This document shows, piece by piece, positions 33,846 through 42,984 of a stretch of DNA of 64,000 bases. The stretch comes from Pseudanabaena sp. GTDB lineage: Bacteria > Cyanobacteriota > Cyanobacteriia > Pseudanabaenales > Pseudanabaenaceae. Within the stretch, counting starts at the first letter, position 1. Each line of letters opens with the position of its first letter. The position numbers and the translations under genes are program-made. The notes beneath the pieces are model-generated. The model searched no databases, had not been told where the DNA came from, and was given only the letters and a program-made list of their open reading frames with translations. The DNA lies in NCBI GenBank assembly GCA_003249015.1, contig QBLS01000005.1, forward strand, positions 62,001 to 126,000. The letters are read 5' to 3'.

Positions 33846-35159
33846 TTAATTTGCAAAAGTAGTATTGCGATCGCGATCGCGCCAAGGAGTCTCCGCAAAA
33901 CTCGCACTTGGCAACTTCGGCAAGCCCCATTGCTTCACTAAGAACTGTAATAAACGATCCTGCGATCGGTGAAATGCATCAAGATCCCCTTCACCACGGT
34001 TGACGATCGCAAACCAAATTGCGCCATACCGTTGGGTTTGAAAAACTCCTGACAGGGCGCTCACATCGGATAAAGTACCAGTCTTGACAATTGCCCATGA
34101 GGGCATTTTGCGACCTTCGATTGTGCCGCAGTTACAGTTACTTATGGGGAATAGATCCGCCAAAGTCAGCCCCTCAACTTGGGCGCGATTATGAATCTCC
34201 ATCAAAATCGCCACACTAGCCCTTGGAGAAATCTGGTTCGCTTGTCCCAGCCCTGAACCGTTAATCAGCCTAATTTCGCTGAGAGGAATTCCTGTTGTTT
34301 GGGAGGCAATCACGGCAACTTGCTTACCGCCACCCAACTGACTTGCCAGCATTTCTGACATCACATTATTGCTAAAGGTATTCATCTTTTTGAGAATTTG
34401 CCAAAGCGGTAAAGATGAATGACGGATTAGCAACTTACGATTAGCTTGAGGCGCTAGGTTTACCGAAGTACGCACATTACCTAAAATCACTAATTCAGGC
34501 TTGGGCGTTCCTGTGGACATAGTTGCATATTGATCGGCGACTTCACCCTGCCATTGACGACTATCGAAGGCGACGCGCAAGAGATTAGCGGACTCTGGAA
34601 GTTCCGATTCAAAGTTCATCGCAAAATTGCCAGCAACTACCAGATTTCCTTGAACGCGCTTAATTCCTAGCTGGTTGAGTTTATTGCCCAAGGCGATCGC
34701 CTCTTCCCACACAAACAGGGGATCACCATTGCCCTCAATCACCAAGTCACCTTTGAGCGTATTCCCAGCAATATTCCCTGTAATCGAAACATCGGTTATA
34801 AAGCGATGGTTGGAACCCCAAGTTAACAGAGCCGCCAGAGTCGTCGCACTTTTGGTTAGAGATGCGGAGGGTAGAGGACGACTAGACAGACGACCTGCGG
34901 CGATCGCGCCATCATGGGACTGAATCCAAACTCCTTGATCAGGATGAGTTAATCCTGCTTGCTGAAGCTCACTTAGCATTGCCGAAATTGCTTGCTTGGC
35001 ATCGGGATCGGCTTGACTCGTAGCGATCGCTTCGGAGGCTAAAACTGGGCGAGTAGCGTAGCTGACGATTGATCTGGGTACTGTAGCGATCGCCCGACCA
35101 TCAAGGGCTTGGGTCGAGATCGCGAGTAATAAAGCGCTAGCTAGGCTCCAAGTTGTCAT
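33846..35159 (-). CDS. dacB: D-alanyl-D-alanine carboxypeptidase, PBP4/S13 family
   Basis: A 437-residue secreted penicillin-binding protein that trims peptidoglycan stem peptides or cleaves cross-links. An N-terminal signal peptide (LASALLLAISTQALDG) is followed by the three active-site motifs: S-x-x-K in PSASLTKS, S-x-N in TFSNNVMSEML, and KTG in VKTGTLSDVSALSG. The insert between the first two motifs is typical of S13. The C-terminus ends in ETPWRDRDR. The gene stands alone, between repeat-rich spacers. Confidence 0.9.
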   Translation of the reverse strand: MTTWSLASALLLAISTQALDGRAIATVPRSIVSYATRPVLASEAIATSQADPDAKQAISAMLSELQQAGLTHPDQGVWIQSHDGAIAAGRLSSRPLPSASLTKSATTLAALLTWGSNHRFITDVSITGNIAGNTLKGDLVIEGNGDPLFVWEEAIALGNKLNQLGIKRVQGNLVVAGNFAMNFESELPESANLLRVAFDSRQWQGEVADQYATMSTGTPKPELVILGNVRTSVNLAPQANRKLLIRHSSLPLWQILKKMNTFSNNVMSEMLASQLGGGKQVAVIASQTTGIPLSEIRLINGSGLGQANQISPRASVAILMEIHNRAQVEGLTLADLFPISNCNCGTIEGRKMPSWAIVKTGTLSDVSALSGVFQTQRYGAIWFAIVNRGEGDLDAFHRSQDRLLQFLVKQWGLPKLPSASFAETPWRDRDRNTTFAN

Positions 35160-35203
35160 TGGATATTTACTGTTTGATTTGACGACAAGTGAAGTATAGC
35201 CTC

Positions 35204-35268
35204 TGGCAAGTCTATTACCAAATCAAGAAATGGCTAAGCCATTTCTTGATTTGGTAATAGACTTGCCA
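35204..35268. repeat. 65-bp perfect palindrome containing the family-5 core
   Basis: TGGCAAGTCTATTACCAAAT and CAAGAAATGGCT pair with the exact complement around a single A. The inner part equals the family-5 palindrome, the outer part contains the TACCAA end. No mismatch was found, so it is either recent or under strong constraint. Confidence 0.7.
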
Positions 35269-35362
35269 TAATTAAAATCTCAAACCAGCAACTGTCCCGC
35301 CCGCTACGCAGGCAGGACAGCTTTCTAGGTTTTTAGTTTTTAGTTTACTTATACCTAGCTAC
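35269..35362 (-). repeat. Family-2 MITE-like element, reverse orientation
   Basis: Right end GTTTACTTATACCTAGCTAC is the complement of the left end at 29641. The hairpin middle (CTGTCCCGCCCGC around TAC) has drifted and pairs imperfectly. Confidence 0.65.
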
Positions 35363-35767
35363 TTAAACCCATATTGGGTTTAGCTTTTGCTTTGTAGCTG
35401 TCACCAGTCTTAGAAAACATTTAAGAATTACTTTCTGCGGTCAAAAGCCCTGTCAGATACCCTCAAGGAGGAAGAAGAAACAAGTGGCGGCGCGAAGCGT
35501 CACCACTTGTTCTTTAAGATCTTGAAAAGGTGTTGTCGTACTTTCGTCAATTGGTATACTTATTTTTATACGAAATTATGGCGGCACAACAAAAGTGTTG
35601 ACACACTTTTGTAGATTAAAAACAAACTCGATATGGCATTCCTAAATCAGACAAATAGGGCTGTGACACTTCGACAGGCTCAGTGCATCGCTTCGCTCAG
35701 CCAACATTAAATTAGGATTTCTACATATCAACCTATCGATGAGACAACCTCTGTAATTGGTCAAATT
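35363..35767. other. Repeat remnants upstream of the kinase gene
   Basis: No gene is supported. Contains an imperfect GGCGGCGC hairpin near 35471-35513, a family-4 half at 35529-35557 and a family-3 fragment at 35634-35730 with the CGCTTCGCTCAG motif. The promoter of the large kinase gene must lie in or after these. Confidence 0.5.
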
Positions 35768-38700
35768 ATGCTGACAAGGATGCCCGAGTATCGAGTGATC
35801 AACCGAATCTATGAGAGTCGCAATTCTCAGATTTATCGAGGGATTCGAGGTGAAGATAATTTGCCTGTAGTTTTGAAGCTCCTGGCCACAGAAACACCAA
35901 CTGCCCAAGTTGTAGGACGCTATAAACTAGAGTACGAGATCATCAAAAGCATTGATTCAGAGTTAGTGATCAAGGCGTATGACTTTCGACAGGATAAGAA
36001 TCAATTTGCGATCATCTTAGAGGATTTTGGAGGGCAATCTTTAGACTATATTCTGAAAGCGGAAGCCCTTGATCTATCAGCAACATTGAATTTAGCAATT
36101 CAGATCTGCGAGGCTGTGGGTGCAGTTCACGCTGCCAACATCATTCACAAAGATATTAATCCTTCCAATCTAGTTTTTAATCCAGAGACTAGACAGATCA
36201 AGATTATCGATTTTGGCATCTCTTCGTCCTTGCCAAGAGAGAAGCTGAGTATTGATTATATAGAAGGATTAGAAGGTACATTAGCTTACATTTCCCCTGA
36301 ACAGACAGGACGAATGAACCGATCGCTAGACTACCGCACTGATATCTATTCTATGGGGGCAACATTTTATGAGATGTTTACAGGCTGTGTTCCTTTTAAG
36401 AACGATGATCCTCTGGAACTAATTCATCAACACCTCGCTTTAGCCCCAATCGCACCACACCTAACAAAATCATCAATCCCCGAAGTTATATCACAGATAA
36501 TTTTGAAGCTATTGGCTAAAAATGCTGAAGATCGCTATCAAAGTGTGTGGGGTGTAAAAGCAGATTTAGAAGAATGTCTAAACCAATGGCGATCGCAAGG
36601 AAAAATAGAATCATTGCCATTAGCGACTCAAGATATTACTGACAAATTTTTAATCCCTGAAAAATTATATGGTCGTGAGCAGGAAGTTGCTAGGTTATTA
36701 GATGCGTTTGAAAAAGTTGCCAGTCAGGAACAAGCTCCAGAATCTCAAGGGATTGAGATAGTTCTATTGTCGGGATATTCAGGAATGGGCAAATCAAGAC
36801 TAGCTCAGGAAATCCGCAAGCTAACCGCTAGAAGTCGTGGCTATTTTATCGCTGGCAAATTTGATCAATATCAACGAAATATTCCTTACTATGCGATCGC
36901 CCAAGCTTTTGAGGATTTGATTGCTCAATTGCTGATGGAAAGTGAAGCCAGTTTGCAGCAATGGCGATCGCTACTTCTTCAGAATCTTGGTAGCAATAAA
37001 TCGCTAATTACGCAGGTAATTCCTAGTTTAGAGTTGATTATTGGGAAGCAGGATAGCGATCATCTCGAAAATATATTTACAAATGAAGCCCAAAATCGAT
37101 TTAACCTAGTTTTTCAAAAATTCATTCGTGTTTTTGCGCGATCAACCCATCCCCTCACTATATTTTTAGATGATTTGCAGTGGGCTGAACGGGCTTCTCT
37201 GAAGCTACTAGAACTGGTGGCGACTTCACCGCAGGAGTCGATTTTACTGGTGGGAGCCTATCGAGATAACGAGGTTAATGCGGCTCATCCGATGCAGCAA
37301 ATGCTAAAAAATATCCAACAACTGTCAAATATCAAGATTAACCAGCTTGACCTAACTGAACTAAGCCAATCAGACATAAGTCAATTAATTTCTGATACTT
37401 TATCTTGTTCTCTAACGGAGTCACTACCATTAGCAGAATTAGTGCAGCAAAAGACTGGCGGCAACCCCTTCTTTATCAATGAATTTTTGAAGTCTCTCTG
37501 GAATGAAGGGCTAATCAGCTTTAACTATCAGTCCCATCGCTGGCAATGGTCGATTTCTCAAATCCGAGATCGCGACATTACCGACAATGTGGTCAGCTTG
37601 ATGATCACAAAAATTAAGAAACTGAGCGATCGCACTCAACAACTTTTACAAATAGCAGCTTGTATCGGCAATCGATTTGACACTCACATACTTCTGCTCG
37701 TTAATGATGGGGATAGCGCTAGTTCACAGCGATCGCTTAATGAACGCTTACTTCCCCTCACAGAAGCGACCTGTGAAGGTTTGATACTACCTTTAAATAA
37801 TGCCCATCAATCGATCTTTTATGGCAGTGAGCTAACCGATGAACTGCCTCAAATTAGTTATAAGTTTGTGCATGATCGTATCCAACAAGCTGCCTATTCT
37901 CTCATCCCCACTTCCCAACAGCCAAGAATCCATCAAAGAATTGGTCAACAATTACTAGCAAACACAAAACAGCCTCTGGCTCTAGGTTTTGAGCTAACTA
38001 TAAATCCTGAATTGGAATTAAAAGTTTTTGACATTGTGGCTCAGTTAAATTTAGGAATAGAATTAATTATCGATCAAGAGTTGGATCAAGAAAGTCGCTT
38101 TAATCTTGCCCAACTGAATCTGATCGCCAGCCAGAAAGCAAAAAAATCCAGTGCCTTCAGCGCTTCCCTAAACTATGCCAAAACTGGACTGTCTCTGCTC
38201 TCTTCTTCCAGTTGGCATACTCACTATGATTTAACATTGAGCCTGCATCACTTAGCGATCGAATCAGCATTTTTAAGTGGAGACTATAGCCAGATGCAGG
38301 ACTGGGCAAACTTGACCATTCAAAATGCTAAAAATCTCTTAGATCAAGTTAAAGTCTATGAAATTCAGATCCAGTCCCTTGTTGCTCAAGATCGCCGAAT
38401 CGAAGCGATCGCCATAGGCATCTCCACCCTAAATTTACTAGAGATTTCATTACCTGCCAAGGTTTCTCCATCTGACATTGGATCAGCATTGCAAGACTTT
38501 CAGGAAATCATCTCAACCTACAGCCCAAAGGATTTATTAGATTTGCCAGCGATGACTGCGCCGCAGCAGCTAGCATCGGTAAACATATTGCTAAGTATTG
38601 CGGCAGCGGCTTATGTGGCAGCGCCAGATTTATACATTATCGTTGTGTTGGCTTTGATCAAGCTATCAATTAAGCATGGCAATGCACAGGGATCGTCCTA

Positions 38701-41700
38701 TGGATACGCAGCCTGTGGATTAATTCTCTGTGGATTGTTAAATCAAATGGAACTGGGTTTTCAGTTTGGTCAACTAGCTTTGAATTTAGTAAATCGGTTG
38801 TCATCTCAAGAACTACTTACCAAAGTAGTGGTGATCGTAAATGTGTTTGTCAACCATTGGACAAGTCACTTAAAAGAAACTTTACAACCCTTGCTAAATG
38901 CCTATGCAATTGGTATGGAAACAGGGGATATTGAATTTGCAGCTTACAGCTTGTGTTTGCATTGTCACCATCTTTACTTTTCTGGATGTGAGTTAAACCA
39001 AGTAGAAAATCAAATATGTGAACATAGGAAACTGATTGTTCAGCTAAAGCAAGAGACTACTCTAAACTGGTTGAATATCTATCATCAAAGCATTTTGAAT
39101 TTGTTAGACAAATCACCATGTCCTGAGAAATTAGTGGGAGAGGTTTATAACAGTGAACTAATGTCAGCGATTCATCTGCAAAATGGCGATCGCAGTTCTC
39201 TGTTTATGCTGCACTTCCAGCAAATGAGCCTTTCTTATTTGTTTGAGAAATATGATCAAGCGATCAGTAACTGTGAACAAGCTCATTTATATAAAGAATC
39301 CGCTACGGGGCTAAACTCCTATGCGATTTTCTGTTTTTATGAAACCCTGAGCCGTCTGGCGATATATCCAAATCTTGATAGCGATGAACAGCTACAAGCG
39401 ATGGCAGCTATATCTGACAGTCAACAAAAAATGCATATTTGGGCAATTCATGCTCCCACTAATTATCTCCACAAGTGGCAGTTAATTACAGCTGAGAAAT
39501 ATCGAGTTTTAGGTCAGGTCGTTGAAGCGATGGAAGCTTATGACTTAGCGATCGAATATGCTAGACAAAATCAATACATCCAAGAAGAAGCCCTTGCTAA
39601 TGAATTAGCTGCTAAATTTTACTTGTCTTTAAGTCGTCATACGATCGCGAGGACATATATCCAAGAGGCAAGATATTGCTATTTACAATGGGGAGCTGTT
39701 GCAAAAGTAAAGCATTTAGAAGATCGGTATAAAGATCTATTCAACTTATCACTGCATAATTACCAATCAAGTGATTACCAGTCAACCGTAAACCATAGCC
39801 GATCCTTATCCTCAAACTCATCCCTCAACCCTATTGATTTTGAATCTGTAATTAGATCTTCACAGGCGATCGCTAGCGAACTGGATCTTGACAAGCTGCT
39901 GACAACCCTGATGAATATCTTAATTGAGAGTGCGGGGGCGCAAACTGGTTATTTGTTATTACCTAAAAGTTCTAACTTTGGAGATTTTGGTGATCAGCCT
40001 AATCAGATGGATTGGCAAATAGAAGCCATCAAAGACATTAAGCATGAAAATGTTGCCTTCCCTTCCCTTCCCCTATGCTCAAATGCAGGTGAAGACATAG
40101 TTTACGGGCCACTTTCTCTTATTAATTATGTGGCAAGAACTAGAGAAACTATTGTTTTAGATAATGCTTCGCAGTCTAGCAACTTCCAGAATGATCCTTG
40201 GATTGTGCAGAATCAATCCAAATCTCTTCTATGTATGCCCTTGATTAATCAAAGTAATCTCATTGCCATTATTTTATTGGAAAATGATCTGATAGTCGGA
40301 GCCTTTACTCCTGAACGTATCGAAATACTCAATCTGCTCTCAACTCAAGCGGCTATTTCCATTCTTAAGGGAAGACTCCTACAGCAGCAGTCTGAACTAA
40401 ACATATCCTTACAGTCAGAAATTAACGATCGCCTCCTCGCTGAAAAAGAGCGCGATCGCTTAATTACCATTCTCCAAGCTTCAACCGACATTATTGGTAT
40501 GTCATCACCGCAGGGTAATGTGCTCTGGAATAACGCCCAAGCCAACAAGTTGAGGGGGGTGCTATCAGAGACTGATATAACTGAGCTAAGCATTGCCAAT
40601 TATCATCCGCAATGGGCTTTAGATATTGTCCAAAGTCAGGGCATACCCACTGCGATCGCTGCGGGTACTTGGGTGGGCGAAACAGCAATTTTAAACAACG
40701 AGGGACAAGAGATTCCTGTTTCTCAGATGATCATTGCCCATAAAGATATAAATGGAGATCTCGAATATATCTCCACTATTATGCGAGATATCACTGAAGC
40801 AAAGGAACGGGAATCGGCTTTAAGCAGATCGGAGAAGACACTGCAAAGTATAGTCGCAGGGACTGCCGCCGTTACTGGGATAGACTTTTTCCCTGCTCTA
40901 GTCAAACATATTGCCGAAGCCTTAGATGTGGAATACAGCCTAGTTACCAAGCTAGTTGACGGCAAACTCTATTCCCTAGCATTTTGGGGCAATGGGAATC
41001 TCCAAGAGCCAATGAGCTATTACCCTGCCAAAGCTCCCTGTGAAATCGCCCTCAGAGATGGCGAATACATCTGTCCCATCGCTGTGCAGCAGTTATTTCC
41101 CGAAGATGAAGACCTGCTGACCATGGAGGCAGTTGGCTATATGGGGCTTGCTCTCAAAAACAGTGAAGGTCAAGCGATCGGCAATCTCTGCATTTTAGAT
41201 AAAAAAGCACTCAAGAACATTCCTCACTTTAGAAATATCATGCAGGTATTCGCGGCGAGAGCATCAACAGAACTACAAAGAATGGCTGACACTCAAAAAA
41301 TCTATCAGCTTAATCACTTCCTCGAAGAAAGAGTTAAGGAACGGACTGCTCAACTAGAAACTGCCAATCAAGAACTTGAATCTTTTTCCTACTCTGTATC
41401 CCATGATTTGCGAGCGCCGCTAAGAGCCATTGATGGATTTTCAAGAATCTTACAAGAGGATCATGGTGCTTATCTCGATAGCGAAGCTAAGCGTTATCTT
41501 AAAATCATCCGTGACAATACAAAGCGCATGGGCGAACTAATTGACGATCTGCTCAATCTATCGCGATGGAACCGCCGCGAAATGTCTGTGCGACAGATCG
41601 ATGTAAATAGTTTAGTTAAAAAGGTACTCGATGAATATAGGGCAGAAATAGAGCGGCGACAGATCGAGTTGATTGTTTCAGAACTACCCGAATGTCAAGC

Positions 41701-42040
41701 GGATGACTCTTTGTTAACGCAAGTGTGGGTAAACCTAATCTCCAATGCCGTCAAATACACAAGTAAAACTGAGCAAGCCCGTATTGAAATAAGCTATCAA
41801 ATAATTAACGATGAAGTCATTTATTTCATTGGTGATAACGGCTCTGGCTTTGATATGCAGTATGCCGATAAGTTATTCGGGGTATTTCAAAGGATGCACC
41901 TTGAACGGGATTTTGAAGGGACAGGGATCGGGCTAGCGATCGCGCAGCGCATCATTCAAAGACATGGCGGTCGGATTTGGGCAAATGCAGCCGTTAATCA
42001 AGGGGCAACTTTTTACTTTACGCTTAACGCTTACAGCTAA
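35768..42040 (+). CDS. Giant Ser/Thr kinase - AAA ATPase - GAF/PAS - histidine kinase
   Basis: A 2090-residue signalling protein of the cyanobacterial STHK class. Residues 5-275 form a Ser/Thr kinase (catalytic loop IIHKDINPSNLVF, DFG in IIDFGIS). Next comes a STAND-like ATPase (Walker A GYSGMGKS near 340, Walker B IFLDDLQW near 467) with long helical repeats to about 1360. Then GAF (about 1362-1540), PAS (about 1563-1685), a second GAF (about 1690-1850) and a histidine kinase: H-box SYSVSHDLRAPLRA with His near 1879 and an ATPase domain ending DNGSGFDMQYADK, FEGTGIGLAIAQRI. No receiver domain or membrane segment is present, so it is cytosolic and needs a separate receiver; one is encoded next. 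Confidence 0.92.
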   Translation: MLTRMPEYRVINRIYESRNSQIYRGIRGEDNLPVVLKLLATETPTAQVVGRYKLEYEIIKSIDSELVIKAYDFRQDKNQFAIILEDFGGQSLDYILKAEALDLSATLNLAIQICEAVGAVHAANIIHKDINPSNLVFNPETRQIKIIDFGISSSLPREKLSIDYIEGLEGTLAYISPEQTGRMNRSLDYRTDIYSMGATFYEMFTGCVPFKNDDPLELIHQHLALAPIAPHLTKSSIPEVISQIILKLLAKNAEDRYQSVWGVKADLEECLNQWRSQGKIESLPLATQDITDKFLIPEKLYGREQEVARLLDAFEKVASQEQAPESQGIEIVLLSGYSGMGKSRLAQEIRKLTARSRGYFIAGKFDQYQRNIPYYAIAQAFEDLIAQLLMESEASLQQWRSLLLQNLGSNKSLITQVIPSLELIIGKQDSDHLENIFTNEAQNRFNLVFQKFIRVFARSTHPLTIFLDDLQWAERASLKLLELVATSPQESILLVGAYRDNEVNAAHPMQQMLKNIQQLSNIKINQLDLTELSQSDISQLISDTLSCSLTESLPLAELVQQKTGGNPFFINEFLKSLWNEGLISFNYQSHRWQWSISQIRDRDITDNVVSLMITKIKKLSDRTQQLLQIAACIGNRFDTHILLLVNDGDSASSQRSLNERLLPLTEATCEGLILPLNNAHQSIFYGSELTDELPQISYKFVHDRIQQAAYSLIPTSQQPRIHQRIGQQLLANTKQPLALGFELTINPELELKVFDIVAQLNLGIELIIDQELDQESRFNLAQLNLIASQKAKKSSAFSASLNYAKTGLSLLSSSSWHTHYDLTLSLHHLAIESAFLSGDYSQMQDWANLTIQNAKNLLDQVKVYEIQIQSLVAQDRRIEAIAIGISTLNLLEISLPAKVSPSDIGSALQDFQEIISTYSPKDLLDLPAMTAPQQLASVNILLSIAAAAYVAAPDLYIIVVLALIKLSIKHGNAQGSSYGYAACGLILCGLLNQMELGFQFGQLALNLVNRLSSQELLTKVVVIVNVFVNHWTSHLKETLQPLLNAYAIGMETGDIEFAAYSLCLHCHHLYFSGCELNQVENQICEHRKLIVQLKQETTLNWLNIYHQSILNLLDKSPCPEKLVGEVYNSELMSAIHLQNGDRSSLFMLHFQQMSLSYLFEKYDQAISNCEQAHLYKESATGLNSYAIFCFYETLSRLAIYPNLDSDEQLQAMAAISDSQQKMHIWAIHAPTNYLHKWQLITAEKYRVLGQVVEAMEAYDLAIEYARQNQYIQEEALANELAAKFYLSLSRHTIARTYIQEARYCYLQWGAVAKVKHLEDRYKDLFNLSLHNYQSSDYQSTVNHSRSLSSNSSLNPIDFESVIRSSQAIASELDLDKLLTTLMNILIESAGAQTGYLLLPKSSNFGDFGDQPNQMDWQIEAIKDIKHENVAFPSLPLCSNAGEDIVYGPLSLINYVARTRETIVLDNASQSSNFQNDPWIVQNQSKSLLCMPLINQSNLIAIILLENDLIVGAFTPERIEILNLLSTQAAISILKGRLLQQQSELNISLQSEINDRLLAEKERDRLITILQASTDIIGMSSPQGNVLWNNAQANKLRGVLSETDITELSIANYHPQWALDIVQSQGIPTAIAAGTWVGETAILNNEGQEIPVSQMIIAHKDINGDLEYISTIMRDITEAKERESALSRSEKTLQSIVAGTAAVTGIDFFPALVKHIAEALDVEYSLVTKLVDGKLYSLAFWGNGNLQEPMSYYPAKAPCEIALRDGEYICPIAVQQLFPEDEDLLTMEAVGYMGLALKNSEGQAIGNLCILDKKALKNIPHFRNIMQVFAARASTELQRMADTQKIYQLNHFLEERVKERTAQLETANQELESFSYSVSHDLRAPLRAIDGFSRILQEDHGAYLDSEAKRYLKIIRDNTKRMGELIDDLLNLSRWNRREMSVRQIDVNSLVKKVLDEYRAEIERRQIELIVSELPECQADDSLLTQVWVNLISNAVKYTSKTEQARIEISYQIINDEVIYFIGDNGSGFDMQYADKLFGVFQRMHLERDFEGTGIGLAIAQRIIQRHGGRIWANAAVNQGATFYFTLNAYS

Positions 42041-42085
42041 TCCTTTGGCAGTGAATAATTAGGCGCAAAGCGCCGCACCACAACC

Positions 42086-42126
42086 AAAAACTTTGGAACA
42101 CGCTGCGCGTGCTCCAAAGTTTTTTT
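42086..42126 (+). terminator. Terminator after the giant kinase gene
   Basis: AACTTTGGAACACGC pairs with GCGTGCTCCAAAGTT around TGC (one G-U) and is followed by a run of seven T. Confidence 0.75.
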
Positions 42127-42140
42127 GTATATCTAATTGA

Positions 42141-42222
42141 GCCTAGCTACTTAAACCAAAAAGTTTGTTCCGCCCGCTGCGCGGGCGGAACAAACTCTGG
42201 TTTTAGGTTCTAATTATGTTAT
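42141..42222 (-). repeat. Family-2 MITE-like element
   Basis: GCCTAGCTACTTAAACC start, hairpin with AGTTTGTTCCGCCCGC and its complement around TGC at 42153-42203, then GGTTTTAGGTTCTAATT. Clear relative of 29641-29735. Confidence 0.65.
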
Positions 42223-42245
42223 TCATTTGTCAAGAGTTCACCGTA

Positions 42246-42308
42246 AAATAAGAACTTAATTTTTGATGATTTGGCAAAGCCAAATCATCAAAAATTAAGT
42301 TCTTATTT
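42246..42308. repeat. 63-bp perfect palindrome before the response regulator
   Basis: Two exact 30-base arms (AAATAAGAACTTAATTTTTG at the outer end, GATGATTTGGC inner) around AAA. It ends 17 bases before the response-regulator start codon, so it could terminate read-through from the kinase gene or fold in the regulator's leader. Confidence 0.7.
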
Positions 42309-42324
42309 AAATTGCTGAATCCTA

Positions 42325-42786
42325 ATGACAGATTTAATTTGTGAACAACCAGTTTTTATATTGCTAATTGAAGATAGTGATGCAGATGCAGAATTGGCAA
42401 TTAGAGCCTTGCGCCGCAGCCGAATTAGTAACCAAATACAACTATTGCGAGATGGTGCAGAAGCTCTGGACTTTTTGTTCTGTCGTGGTATTTACAGCGA
42501 TCGCCAAATCATTGATCAGCCCAAAATAATATTATTAGACCTTAAGCTTCCTAAAGTTAGCGGGCTAGAGGTTTTACAACAAATTAAAGCTGATCCCCGC
42601 ACGCAAATGATTCCCATTGTAATGTTGACTTCATCGGCGCAGGATAGTGATATTTTAAAGAGCTATCAATTAGGAGTTAACAGCTACATAGTCAAACCAA
42701 TTGATTTTGAGCAATTTAACCAAGCCGTTGAGCAGTTAGGACTGTACTGGGTCTTAATTAATAAGACACCCGTTGTACAGGCATAG
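42325..42786 (+). CDS. Single-domain response regulator (Rcp1-like)
   Basis: A 153-residue receiver domain of the type paired with phytochromes and STHK kinases. The acidic pocket is ED in LLIEDSDADAEL, the phosphoacceptor is Asp72 in ILLDLKLPKVSG, and the conserved Thr/Ser and Lys are in VMLTSSAQD and YIVKPID. The longer loop FLFCRGIYSDRQ is typical of the Rcp1 group. No output domain. It lies 285 bases after the giant kinase on the same strand, so it is a natural phosphotransfer partner, although terminators lie between. Confidence 0.92.
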   Translation: MTDLICEQPVFILLIEDSDADAELAIRALRRSRISNQIQLLRDGAEALDFLFCRGIYSDRQIIDQPKIILLDLKLPKVSGLEVLQQIKADPRTQMIPIVMLTSSAQDSDILKSYQLGVNSYIVKPIDFEQFNQAVEQLGLYWVLINKTPVVQA

Positions 42787-42827
42787 ATAAATACATGGCA
42801 GATACAGCGCTTTGCGCTTAGTTAGAA

Positions 42828-42882
42828 TCCAAATAAACTTGAGGAAGCGGCGCTCCGCGCCGCTTCCTCAAGTTTATTTGGA
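42828..42882 (+). terminator. 55-bp perfect hairpin after the response regulator
   Basis: TCCAAATAAACTTGAGGAAG with CGGCGC pairs exactly with its complement around TCC. Core GGCGC/GCGCC is shared with other dispersed palindromes. Confidence 0.65.
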
Positions 42883-42984
42883 CTACTCAAAGCCTCAATA
42901 GACTGTATTCCAAATTAAAATCTAAAAAAAGGTTGTTTCACTCGCTACGAAAGCAGAACATAATGGCGGCGCTTCGCGTCGCCA

